Shown piece after piece: positions 1 through 8,600 of a stretch of 8,970 nucleotides of DNA; positions within the stretch are counted from its first letter, which is position 1, and each line of letters starts with the position of its first letter. This DNA is from Tannerella sp. (lineage in GTDB: Bacteria > Bacteroidota > Bacteroidia > Bacteroidales > Tannerellaceae). The notes under the pieces are model-generated. The model worked only from the letters and a program-made list of their open reading frames with translations. It searched no databases and was not told the DNA's origin. Both the position numbers and the translations under genes were made by a program. The stretch spans positions 1 through 8,970 of the forward strand of contig JAIRXI010000266.1 in assembly GCA_031268395.1 (NCBI GenBank), written 5' to 3'.

Positions 1-95
1 ATGCTTGTTTGCGGTACTCGGTTCATAAAATCGTCGTCGCAGGCAAAGAATACACATGCCAGCGCGATCATACATAATAAATTTATCTTTTTCAT
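1..95 (-). CDS. SusD-like outer-membrane lipoprotein, N-terminal fragment (cut by window edge)
   Basis: Only the first 31 codons are present, starting at the ATG whose first base is 95. The peptide has a basic start (MKKIN), a hydrophobic segment and a type II signal-peptide lipobox ending FFAC, so Cys19 should become the lipidated N-terminus. DDDF follows directly. Acidic residues just after the cysteine are a known surface-export signal for Bacteroidota lipoproteins. The downstream stretch FMNRVPQTS resembles the opening of SusD/RagB proteins (C-DDDFL-xxxPxT). The gene begins 18 bp after the stop of the SusC-like gene, so the two are almost certainly co-transcribed and form one transporter, with this protein as the substrate-binding lid. 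The upstream bases are A-rich with no clear Shine-Dalgarno, as is usual in this phylum. Everything beyond residue 31 is outside the window, so the SusD fold is inferred from the N-terminus and the position. Confidence 0.88.
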   Translation of the reverse strand, partial: MKKINLLCMIALACVFFACDDDFMNRVPQTS

Positions 96-113
96 CTTTA
101 TACAGTTTAATCG

Positions 114-3100
114 TTAAAAGCCAACAGTCACCCCAAAAGAGTAGGTATGCTGGTAGGGATAGTAAATTTGGGTACCGTCGCCGAATTTCTCCGGGTCGTT
201 GCCTTTCACCTGAATGTGATGGAAGGTGAACATGTTCTCGCCGCTGAAGAATACCCGCAGGCTGCTGATTTTCGCCTTGCTCAGGATTTTCGACGGGATG
301 GTATATCCCAGCGTCAGGTTCTTGAGGCGCATGTAGGATGCATCCTGCAGATATTTGGTCTGCGTATGCGTCAGTTCGCCGTTCTGAGCGACCCAGGGCT
401 TGATTCTCGGGAAGAAAGCGTCCTGGCTCGGATTCTCTTCCGTCCAGCGATCCAGATTCTTCGTGATTCCGTTAGACCACTCAATATCGTAAAGCCCCCA
501 GAAAAATTGCCCCTGATGGCTTGTCGTCGGATAGGCGTCGCGCTTGCCGACGCCCTGGAAGAAGAGCCTCAGGTCGAAGCCTTTCCAGTCGGCGCCCAGA
601 TCGATACTGTACGGGAAACGTTCGCGGTTGTTGCCGATGACTTTTCGGTCGCCGTGATTTTCCAGCGTATTGCTTCCGCTATTGATCTTGCCGTCACGGT
701 TGATGTCTTCAAACTTTACATCGCCCGCAAAGAAAGAATAGTTGCTCTGCGCGTTTCCGAGCGCAGACTGATCTGCCCATGCAGCGGCTTCGGCATCGCT
801 CTCGAAATAGCCCAGTGTGGTATACCCCCAGAGGGTGCCCAGCTCCTGCCCTTCGTAGTAGTTGTCCAGACGTTTGTCCGGATTATTGTCGAAGCGCGTG
901 ATCCAGGTTCGGTTGTCTGCCAGCAGGAAGCGGACGCTGTAGTTCAGGGGCGATCCGCCAAGCTGAACGGCGTCGCGCCATCCGAGGGTCAACTCCCAGC
1001 CCTTCGTTTTCAGGTCGGCGGCATTGGCCAGCGGCGCCCCGGTTCCGTAAACGCCGGGCAGCGCCCCGCTCTGCGTAAGCATGTTCTCGGTGTAGCGGGT
1101 ATAAATGTCGAACTCTGCCGTCAGCCTGCTGTTCAGGAATCCCAGATCGATGCCGCCGTTAACGGTGCGCACCGTTTCCCAGGTCAGTCCGCCGGTTGCC
1201 GCGCCGGGCGTGCCCATAGCATACGGACGGCTGCCGTCGATAATGATGCCGGTCTGGTATTGCCCCATATTGGCATAGGTGGGATAATAATTCCAGTCGA
1301 GCTGCTGGTTGCCGAGCGTTCCGTAGGAGCCGCGCAGTTTCAGATTGCTGAGTTGAATCGACTCTTTGATGCTCTCCAGAAAACTTTCCTGCGACACAAC
1401 CCAGGCGGCCGAATAGGAGGGGAAAAATCCGAAACGGTTACCTTTCGCAAAACGCGAACTGCCGTCGTAACGCCCGTTGGCTTCGAGGATGTACTTGTTA
1501 TCATAGACGTAGTTCAGGCGTCCGAATGCGCCGCGCAAAGACAGTTCGCTAATGCCCTGCGACCGCGTAAGTCCGTCCTGCGCCAGCATAAGATTCGGAA
1601 GGGAAACGGTAATCAGATTGGTCATCGAAACGCTGAGACCGTTTGTGATAAACTGCTCCTGGTTGAATCCCGCCATGGCGCCCACGAAATGCTTGTCGGC
1701 AAACGTCTTGTTGAAGTTCGTGAACAGGTTGTAAACCGTCTGCCGTTCATAGTTGCGGTCGGCTCTTACAAACGTACCGAGGTTCCGGCTGCTGTTTTTA
1801 CCCGGTTTGTTCTCGTAGGGCGTATCCTGGCTCCAGGTATCCCGGTCATAGTTCATCATCTTGAACGTGGCGTCGGCGTTGACCGTCCATACGTCTTTGA
1901 TAATATCGAACCTGGTATTGAACGAGAGCGTCGTCCGGTCTTCAACAGTAGTCGTCCGTCTGGTATTCACCCATCCGGCGTTGTTGCCGCCGTCCTGCGT
2001 CCATGTCCCGTCGGGATTGTAGATCGGCTGCGTGGGATAGTTGGACATCAGACGGTAGAACCAGAACTCGCCCGAACTGTTGTCGTCCAGCGAATTGGCG
2101 TAATTCAGGCGGCTAAAGGCGATGTTTGTACCCAGCGACCAGCGGTCTAGCAACTTGTAGGTAGCGTTTCCGCGGAAGTTGAAGCGTTTGTAGTCATCGT
2201 TCCCGTAGTTGAGCATACCGGCTTCGGAATAGATTCCCCCGCTTGCCGCGTAGGACAGCTTTTCGCCTTTCTGCGAGACGCTGACATTGGCGGTCTGGAT
2301 GGGGGAGTTCTTCCTCAGCATCACGTCAAACCAGTCGTACATGCCGTAATATTCCCATTCGCCGTCGTTAATCTGCCGGTCGTTGACGCCGCCGTTCTCA
2401 CGCCCCGGTCCGACGATTTCGGGCAGCGAGGGGTCTTTGATACGCGCTTCCATGTAGGCAATGGCGGCGGCATTGAACCGGTTGGGATCCAGCGAAACGA
2501 CATTTGCCAGCCGCATGTATTCCGCCGTATTTGCTCCGTGGAGCGTTTCGGGCAGGTTGTCGAACTGCTTGATGCCATACGTATAGTCGGCGGAGACCTG
2601 CAATTTTTCGTTCTTTGCCGTTTTGGTTGTAATCAGCACCACGCCGAACGCTGCGCGTCCACCATAGATAGCCGCCGAAGCCGCGTCCTTCAATACGGAG
2701 ATGTTCTCAATATCAGCCGGATTCATGCGCGCCAGTTCGGTAGCCGTCGTCGGGACGTTGTCTACCAGGATAAACGCTTCGCCGCCGTTGATGGACGTAA
2801 ACCCGCGGATGTTGATGCCCGCCACCGCGTTCACATTACCCGACGGACGGGTGATGTTCACGTTCGGCGCCAGGCCTTGCAGGGCAGTATTGACGTTCGT
2901 CACCGGACGGTTTTCCAGCGCCTTGGCCTGTATGACGCTGACGGAACCGGACAGGTTGGCCTTCCGCTGTGTACCGTAACCGACCACAACGACTTCCTCC
3001 AGCGCCTGCGCGTCTTCCTGAAGCGTGATATTGATCACCGTACGGCTTCCGACCGCAATCTCCTGTGTGGCATATCCGATATAGGACACCTGCAACACGG

Positions 3101-3335
3101 CACTTTCTCCCCGGACCGTCAGGCTGAAATTGCCGTCAATGTCCGTCACGACACCGTTCGTGGTGCCCTTCTCCATCACATTGGCGCCGATAACCGTTTC
3201 ACCGCCGGCGTCAACCACTGTTCCACTCACCCGTTTCTGCGCAAAGGCAGCGGACGAGCCGCAAAGGAGACACAGCATCACGCATGCGATCTGCCGCCAT
3301 GTACCCCGTCTACTTGAAATGAATTTCTTCTTCAT
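114..3335 (-). CDS. SusC/RagA-family TonB-linked outer-membrane transporter (first pair)
   Basis: This 1073-residue protein is the expected length for a SusC-type barrel that imports a bulky nutrient across the outer membrane using TonB energy. In order it shows a signal peptide (residues 1-32, cleavage likely after AFA, before Gln33), a carboxypeptidase-regulatory-like beta-sandwich (about 35-107, with GTVVD, VIGANV and YIGY motifs), a TonB-box-like segment EEVVVVGYGTQ (113-123), a plug (about 124-240) with the SusC signature around VLKDAASAAIYG (214-225) and VVLITTK (232-238), and a long beta-barrel. A DINRDGKIN stretch near 877 is typical of the family, and the protein ends in Phe as outer-membrane barrels usually do. 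No STN domain is present. Two conserved plug motifs deviate: ILVDNVP (189-195) replaces the usual Y-[IV]-[VI]-DGVP, and AAFG replaces GANG or AGNG. The ATG at 3335 precedes a good signal peptide. The partner SusD follows 18 bp later. The substrate is unknown. Confidence 0.97.
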   Translation of the reverse strand: MKKKFISSRRGTWRQIACVMLCLLCGSSAAFAQKRVSGTVVDAGGETVIGANVMEKGTTNGVVTDIDGNFSLTVRGESAVLQVSYIGYATQEIAVGSRTVINITLQEDAQALEEVVVVGYGTQRKANLSGSVSVIQAKALENRPVTNVNTALQGLAPNVNITRPSGNVNAVAGINIRGFTSINGGEAFILVDNVPTTATELARMNPADIENISVLKDAASAAIYGGRAAFGVVLITTKTAKNEKLQVSADYTYGIKQFDNLPETLHGANTAEYMRLANVVSLDPNRFNAAAIAYMEARIKDPSLPEIVGPGRENGGVNDRQINDGEWEYYGMYDWFDVMLRKNSPIQTANVSVSQKGEKLSYAASGGIYSEAGMLNYGNDDYKRFNFRGNATYKLLDRWSLGTNIAFSRLNYANSLDDNSSGEFWFYRLMSNYPTQPIYNPDGTWTQDGGNNAGWVNTRRTTTVEDRTTLSFNTRFDIIKDVWTVNADATFKMMNYDRDTWSQDTPYENKPGKNSSRNLGTFVRADRNYERQTVYNLFTNFNKTFADKHFVGAMAGFNQEQFITNGLSVSMTNLITVSLPNLMLAQDGLTRSQGISELSLRGAFGRLNYVYDNKYILEANGRYDGSSRFAKGNRFGFFPSYSAAWVVSQESFLESIKESIQLSNLKLRGSYGTLGNQQLDWNYYPTYANMGQYQTGIIIDGSRPYAMGTPGAATGGLTWETVRTVNGGIDLGFLNSRLTAEFDIYTRYTENMLTQSGALPGVYGTGAPLANAADLKTKGWELTLGWRDAVQLGGSPLNYSVRFLLADNRTWITRFDNNPDKRLDNYYEGQELGTLWGYTTLGYFESDAEAAAWADQSALGNAQSNYSFFAGDVKFEDINRDGKINSGSNTLENHGDRKVIGNNRERFPYSIDLGADWKGFDLRLFFQGVGKRDAYPTTSHQGQFFWGLYDIEWSNGITKNLDRWTEENPSQDAFFPRIKPWVAQNGELTHTQTKYLQDASYMRLKNLTLGYTIPSKILSKAKISSLRVFFSGENMFTFHHIQVKGNDPEKFGDGTQIYYPYQHTYSFGVTVGF

Positions 3336-3529
3336 TTGGTCATTAATTTAAATTCAATACTTAGTTAATACATAAAATAGCGTATAGCTTTACTTTTGTA
3401 AGCTTGTTTCGATGAGCAGTTGCTTTTACTGAATCCATTGTTACTTCATTTAAACATTAATTATATCTGATTTGAAAGTTGTATCTGATTGCATGACCGA
3501 ACAGGGCGTATTTTCAGGCAGCCGTGCAC

Positions 3530-3620
3530 CGTCATTGCGAGGAACGAAGCAAGCGCCAAAGCAGGAAGCCCAACGCCATCCGTGCCCGGTTTGGCGATTG
3601 CTTCGTGCCTCGCAATGACG
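3530..3620. repeat. Interspersed palindromic repeat, 31-bp arms
   Basis: The left arm (3530-3560) and right arm (3590-3620) are inverted copies that match at 29 of 31 positions, around a 29-bp loop. The core reads cgtcattgcgagg...cgaagcaa on one side and its complement on the other. From general knowledge, palindromes built on 'cattgcgagg..cgaagcaat' recur as non-coding, REP-like interspersed repeats in many bacterial genomes, including Bacteroidales. As DNA or RNA this would fold into a long hairpin. It sits about 200-285 bp before susC, within the presumed leader. It carries no transposase and no obvious target-site duplication. Confidence 0.85.
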
Positions 3621-3649
3621 GGCACGTCGGACGTCCTCGCAATGACGGG
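3608..3649. repeat. Direct duplication of the palindrome end (15-bp unit, 27-bp spacing)
   Basis: The 15-bp sequence cctcgcaatgacggg occurs at 3608-3622 and again, unchanged, at 3635-3649. The first copy is the outer part of the right arm of the neighbouring palindrome, and the second is an extra half-copy. A further pair of shared words, gcgccaaag and gccatccg, occurs in the palindrome (from 3553 and around 3575) and again joined together near 3652-3667. The segment therefore looks like a mosaic of partial repeat copies and not a single clean insertion. Confidence 0.7.
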
Positions 3650-3664
3650 GCGCGCCAAAGCCAT

Positions 3665-3689
3665 CCGGCCGACAGACCTGTCCGGCCGG
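3665..3689. repeat. GC-rich hairpin at the edge of the repeat mosaic
   Basis: ccggccgaca (3665-3674) pairs with tgtccggccgg (3679-3689), giving a 10-bp stem with one bulged C and a 4-nt loop (gacc). It directly adjoins the 'cctcgcaatgacggg' copies and probably belongs to the same repeat cluster. On the minus strand it is followed by ATGGCTTTGG and no T-run, so I do not call it an intrinsic terminator. Confidence 0.6.
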
Positions 3690-3718
3690 CTCCCGCTCCG
3701 CGGCAATGCGTGTTCGAT

Positions 3719-3792
3719 TTTTCCGCGGTGATACCCCCGGAAAACAGGGTGAAATATTGGTTGTTTTTGTTGTTCGGAAAACAGATTTTCCG
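3719..3792. promoter_or_regulatory. Two inverted pairs of CGGAAAA half-sites, possible operator
   Basis: The 7-bp word ttttccg/cggaaaa occurs four times in 74 bp: ttttccg at 3719-3725, cggaaaa at 3738-3744, cggaaaa at 3775-3781 and ttttccg at 3786-3792. The last two form a perfect hairpin with the 4-nt loop caga. The first two face each other across 12 bp. The set lies downstream of the presumed promoter, within the leader of the second susC. Repeated inverted half-sites could be regulator-binding sites or RNA stem-loops. No regulator in the window points to which. Confidence 0.35.
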
Positions 3793-3835
3793 TATATTCC
3801 GTGCGCGTGCGCACTGATCTATAATACGCGAGGCT

Positions 3836-3890
<55 letters not shown>

Positions 3891-3996
3891 AAATCGTGCC
3901 ACAACCCGCTAAAAAGAGGGCCGGACGACAGTTGTTTTCAAGAAGAGCGAATTTATTCATAACCTTGCTGTTTTTATCATTCATTCAACACGGCGG

Positions 3997-4027
3997 CAAA
4001 AGTATGTTACTTATTTTACATGGCCAA
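3997..4027 (-). promoter_or_regulatory. Bacteroidales-type promoter (TTG-N20-TACTTTTG)
   Basis: Read on the minus strand, TTG (4027-4025) is followed by 20 bp and then TACTTTTG (4004-3997), a perfect match to the TAnnTTTG -7 consensus of the Bacteroidota primary sigma factor. Transcription should begin near 3990. The box lies about 170 bp after the upstream susD stop and about 660 bp before the next susC start. The simplest reading is that it drives the second susC/susD pair through a long untranslated leader, although a separate non-coding transcript is possible. I found no comparable minus-strand box nearer to susC. Confidence 0.6.
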
Positions 4028-4083
4028 GAGATATTCGCATTTTTTTTTCGTGCGGGCTGCATTTTTAACACTCTCGCCTCGCA

Positions 4084-4156
4084 CGTCCGCCCTTGCAACG
4101 AAAGAAGCAATCCAATATGATTATCGGATTGCTTCACTGCGTTCGCAAGACAGACG
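4084..4156. repeat. Diverged palindromic repeat with hairpin core; possible terminator of the upstream operon
   Basis: This is an imperfect inverted repeat. gaagcaatcc (4104-4113) pairs perfectly with ggattgcttc (4126-4135). Further out, the arms stay recognisably similar (cgtccgcccttgc... against cgtctgtcttgcg...). The words gattgcttc and tcgcaa.gac are shared with the palindrome at 3530-3620, so this is probably a diverged relative. It begins about 45 bp after the susD stop. On the minus strand the core hairpin is followed by TTTCGTT, a poor T-run, so it could act as a weak terminator. Confidence 0.55.
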
Positions 4157-4173
4157 TCAGGTGATAACGTCTG
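4151..4173. repeat. 7-bp stem hairpin just after the susD stop
   Basis: cagacgt (4151-4157) and acgtctg (4167-4173) are perfect inverted arms around a 9-nt loop. The hairpin would form about 27 nt after the stop codon of the susD-like gene, immediately before the larger palindrome. No T-run follows on the minus strand. It may protect the 3' end of the mRNA or simply be part of the repeat. Confidence 0.4.
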
Positions 4174-4199
4174 CTGCGCATTTTCGGATAACAACGTTA

Positions 4200-5633
4200 T
4201 TAATATCCGGGATTCTGTTGAAGATTGGGGTTAATCAGGATTTCACTGAAGGGAATGGGCAGGTATTCGTCGCGGTTGACGTCAAAATTCGCACCCAGCA
4301 CTTCTTTCGCAATCCCCCAGCGCACCAGATCGGGAAACCGGAGCCCTTCTACCGCCAGTTCGACCCGGCGTTCATGCACAATGGCCTCGAACGAAAGCGC
4401 TGCGATCGCCTGCAAGCCGGCCCGTTGCCGAACGGCATTGAGGGCCTGCAAACCGGTTATGTTCGCCTTTTCCGCAGCGCCGTTCTGTATGGCTTCGGCA
4501 TAGCTCAGCAATATTTCCGCATAGCGGATCACCTTATAATTGGCGTCCGTTTCGGAGGTCGGTATTTCAGGCCCGTACATATACTTCTTTGTATTGTAGC
4601 CGGTATAGGGACTCCATGCCGGATCATACGGAAGCCCAAACAGCATGTCGCCTTCCATCACGATCGTTTCGGCACGGCGAAGGTCGCCCGGTTCAAATTC
4701 GTCCACAAGGCTTTGGGTCGGCACACAAAATCCTACGCCACCCCAGCCGTTGACATCTCTCGGCGTAAAGCCGTTTGAAAGGCCGACAAAAGAGGAGGAC
4801 TTGCCCGACGTGCTCTCTATCTCAAACAGCGATTCGGGAAGATGATCGCTGCCCTGATTGACGAAAAGGGATCCATAATCCTCCATCAGGCTGTATCGTC
4901 CCGAGTTGATGATTTCGGCATATACATCGGCTGCTTTCTGCCACTCGCGCGTCGACAGGTAGACACGCCCCAGCAATCCCTGCGCCGAGCCTTTGGTCGG
5001 ACGCCCCTGATCGGCTCCCGTAAAAGAGACGGGCAGTCCGTTGCAGGCGTCTTTCAGGTCCTGCTCGATAAAGGCCCAAACCTCCTGTGCCGACGATCGG
5101 GAAACGTTTTTCAACTCGGCCGTAGCGGTGGAGGTGATTAACGGCACGCCGTTATAGCGGATAACCAGGTTGTAGTAATAGATCGCCCGCAAGAACTTGG
5201 CTTCTCCCAACAGACGGTCTTTGCTTGCGACACTGGATTCCTCGATCTGTTCGATGGCTTTGTTGGCCCTGAAAACGCCGCTGTAGGCGTTGTTCCATGC
5301 CGCAAGCGCCATCGAATTGGTGGATATGACCTGATAATTGTTCATTTCTTCCAGCGCGCCCTGATCCGTAGGACCGCCGCCGCCTTTTTCGAAATCGTCG
5401 GACCATACGCCCATACTGAAGATGACCAGATTGTCATAGATTCCGCCCCCCCATCTTCCGAAGAAAGGGCCGTATGCGGCATTGACGGCTCCGATCAGAT
5501 CGGTTTCCGTCTGGTAAAACGTCGCTTCGGACATGGCGCCGTAAGGGGCTTTATCCAGCAATTCGTCTCCGCAGCCTGTTGTCAGCATAAATGCGGCAAC
5601 AGTATATATCGCTAAAAAGATTGTTTTTTTCAT
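4200..5633 (-). CDS. SusD/RagB-family outer-membrane lipoprotein (second pair)
   Basis: This complete 477-residue SusD-like protein is the surface lipoprotein that binds substrate and caps the partner SusC barrel. A type II signal peptide ends in the lipobox LTTGC (Cys21), followed by GDELLDKAP. The N-terminal SusD-like helical domain shows the W-NNAYSGVFRANKAI helix (about 113-127) and the hallmark FLRAIYYYNLV..YNGVPL (147-165). The C-terminal SusD/RagB domain shows NAVRQRAGL, then HERRVELAVEGLRFPDLVRW (420-439), and the classic ending LPIP.SEI..NPNLQQNPGY. All hallmark segments are present and the length is normal, so the gene appears intact. The ATG at 5633 lies 11 bp after the susC stop, with a weak AGG about 5 nt upstream of it, so translation is probably coupled. 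Glycine-rich stretches near 62-64 and 84-87 may be surface loops. The ligand cannot be inferred. Confidence 0.97.
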   Translation of the reverse strand: MKKTIFLAIYTVAAFMLTTGCGDELLDKAPYGAMSEATFYQTETDLIGAVNAAYGPFFGRWGGGIYDNLVIFSMGVWSDDFEKGGGGPTDQGALEEMNNYQVISTNSMALAAWNNAYSGVFRANKAIEQIEESSVASKDRLLGEAKFLRAIYYYNLVIRYNGVPLITSTATAELKNVSRSSAQEVWAFIEQDLKDACNGLPVSFTGADQGRPTKGSAQGLLGRVYLSTREWQKAADVYAEIINSGRYSLMEDYGSLFVNQGSDHLPESLFEIESTSGKSSSFVGLSNGFTPRDVNGWGGVGFCVPTQSLVDEFEPGDLRRAETIVMEGDMLFGLPYDPAWSPYTGYNTKKYMYGPEIPTSETDANYKVIRYAEILLSYAEAIQNGAAEKANITGLQALNAVRQRAGLQAIAALSFEAIVHERRVELAVEGLRFPDLVRWGIAKEVLGANFDVNRDEYLPIPFSEILINPNLQQNPGY

Positions 5634-5644
5634 CTTGCCTGTTG

Positions 5645-8600
5645 TTAAAAAGTTAGGTTTAATCCAAATAATACGGTTCGAGGTACCGGATAGGCCGTAA
5701 TATCGTAGCCTCCGTACAGCGGATTCGTGATGGTGATTTCCGGATCGTATCCGTTGTAGGTGGTGAACGTGTACAGGTTGTTGACCGATACATAGAAACG
5801 GGTACGCTGAATCCCGATCTTCCGGGTCAGCGCAAGGGGCAGCGTATAGCCCAGCTGGAGGTTGCTCAGCCGAAGATAAGAGCCGTTCTCAATGAAAAAG
5901 TCGGACTGCCGGAAATTATCATTCTGACTGCTGGTGGATACGCGGGGGATCGTCGTCTGATCGCCTTCTTTCTGCCACCGCTCCAGGATGGTGCTCAGTT
6001 TGTTAAAGGCATATCCGCCGTTGACCATCGCATGTTTCTGGGAATAATAGATGCTGTTTCCGTTTACACCCGTCAGGGCGAGCGAAAAGTCAATGCCCCG
6101 ATACTCCAGGTTGATGCTGGCGCCGTACGTCAGCGACGGGAGGGGACTGCCGATAAAGTCCATATCCTCGGCGTCCAGTTTGTCGTCGCCGTTCAGGTTT
6201 TTAAACCGGATGTCTCCGGGCACGGCCAGCGGCTGGACCTTGTGGGCCTCAATTTCCGACCAGTTCTGGAAAATACCGTCGGTGATATATCCGTAAAACT
6301 CGCCGATACTTCGCCCGACTTCTGTCCGGCTCTCACCCGCCGTAATGGGGGCGTCATTGTCGAACAGTTTCACGACTTCGTTTTTCAGCGTGGTCAGATG
6401 GCCGCTGACGGAATAGTTCAAGTCGCCGACACGGTTGTTAAGTCCGAGCGAAAACTCGAAGCCCCGGTTCTTCATTTCGCCGATGTTGCTCAAACTGCCG
6501 GAGGTGCCCGAATAGCCGGGCAGCGGGAGGATCTGGAGAATGTCTTTCGTGTACTTGTTGTAATACTCCATCGTGAAAGACACTTTATCCCATAATCCCA
6601 GATCGAATCCGATGTTGGTCTGGTAGATCGTTTCCCATTTGAAATCATGATTGTCGACGCTGGCAGGATAGTATCCGATCACCGGATTCTGGTCTGTGCC
6701 CAGGGTATATTTCATCTGCGACAGCGTGGACGTAAATCCGTAATAGGCGGTAGGCATCGTACCCAGTATGCCGTAGCTGCCTTTAAGTTTGAGATTGTCG
6801 AGCCATTCCACGTCTTTGAGGAACTGTTCTTCGGACAGTCGCCAGCCGATGCCGGCCGAAGGGAAGTTTCCCCACTTGTTGTTTTTGCCGAACCGCGACG
6901 ATCCGTCTGCACGCAGATTGAACTGGAATAAATACCGGTCGGCAAAACTGTAGTTCAGCCGGCCGAAGTAGGATAGCAGCGCCCAGTCGTTCCTGCCGCC
7001 CGACACCTGATCCTGTTCCGTTCCGGCGCTGAAATACCGCATGTACGGGTCATTCGACGGAAAGCCTTTTTTGGACGCCGACGTGTTTCGCTCGTCAAAC
7101 GTAATCACCGACTGCCCGATCATGGCCGTAACATGATGTAACTCATTGAAGGTTTGATCGTATGTCAGGAAGTTTTCGAACGAGATACTGGTGTTTTTGT
7201 TATATCTTTCCGTCAGCGTGGCAAGGGTATTTCGTTGAGGCCCCTGCTCATAGGTCGGCTGGAAATTGGAATAGTCCCAGTTTTGCAGGTCTCCGCTGAA
7301 GTTGGAACGGAAACGGAGCGATGGCAGTATTTTATAGTCGCCATAGACATGCACCAGCGTCCGGTAGGAATTGTTATAGCCCTTGTAGATCTCGGCGCTG
7401 GTGAGCGGACTCATTGCATCGCCTTCGTTCAGGGCGGTCTGGTATCCGTAAGAGCCGTCTTCGTTATATGCCGGAACGGTTGGCGGCATCCGGAGAGCGC
7501 TTTGCAGCACGCCCTGACCGTTTCCCAGATCGACTTCCGTATAGGTCCGGTTGATGTAGCTCAAATTCATGCCTACGGTCAGCTTTTTATTCACATCCAC
7601 TTCTACGTTCGACTTCACGCTGTAGCGTTTATAGGAGGTGTTGATCAGGGTGCCATCCTGGTCGTCGTATCCGACCACTAAATAATAGCGGGATTTGTCC
7701 GAACTTCCTCTTACGCCTAACGAGTGACTGTGTACAACTCCTCGCTGGAAAACCAGGTCCTGCCAGTCGGTATCGGCTCGCGGCGTTACGCTTTTCCAGT
7801 AAGGCTCCATTCCGCTGTTAACATACGACTCGTCCATAATCATGGTAAAATCAGCCGTATTCAGTATGTCCAGACGCTTGGAAAATTCGTTATACCCGAC
7901 ATTTCCGTCATAAAAGACGGTTGGCTTGCCGGCGGTACCCTTTTTGGTCGTAATCAGGATAACGCCGTTTCCGGCCCGGGAGCCATAAATGGAGGCCGAA
8001 GCGGCGTCTTTCAGAATCTCGATGGATTCGATGTCCTGGTTGTTGATAATTTCCATGCTGTTTGTCAGCGGAACACCGTCCACAATATACAGCGGATCAT
8101 TGTTATTCAGGGTGCCGATGCCCCGGATACGGATGGAAGGCGCAGCGCCCGGCTGTCCGTTTTGCTGCGTAACCATGACGCCCGGTACTTTCCCCTGAAG
8201 GGCATGTTCGACCGTAAGGGTAGCTCTTCCGGCCAGCGCTTTTTCGGATACCGAACCGACCGAACCGATCAGGTCCGAACGCCGCTGGCTTCCATATCCG
8301 ACCACAACGACTTCTTCCAGCGCCTGCGCATTTTCCCGCAATGTGATTTGCAGGTCGGTCTGATTTCCGACGGCGATATTCTGGGAAAGATAGCCGATAT
8401 AGGAGACCTGTAAAGTAGCATTATTCGTGACTTCCAAAGAGAAACGTCCGTCCACATCGGTCGTGACGCCATTGACGGTACCTTTTTCGATCACATTCGC
8501 TCCGATCACCGGCTCGCCTGCCTGGTCGACAACCGTACCGGTGATACGGGTCTTCGTCTGCTGCGGTTCGGCCGTTTCCGGCAGATAGCCGCTGCCGGCA

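Noticed and set aside
147..2150. A 667-codon open frame on the plus strand, antisense to the first SusC gene
   Set aside because: It is the complement of a clear SusC reading frame. The translation has no recognisable domain, and long antisense frames are common opposite GC-biased coding DNA.
3371..3393. A closer susC promoter using TATTTTATG on the minus strand as a -7 box
   Set aside because: It has two mismatches to TAnnTTTG and no TTG at the expected distance, so it is much weaker than the box at 3997-4004.
3665..3689. Intrinsic terminator at the GC-rich hairpin
   Set aside because: No T-run follows on either strand, and the hairpin lies within a repeat cluster in the presumed leader.
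3820..3825. TATAAT on the plus strand as a -10 box
   Set aside because: Bacteroidota primary sigma factors do not use the enterobacterial -10 consensus, and no plus-strand gene follows.
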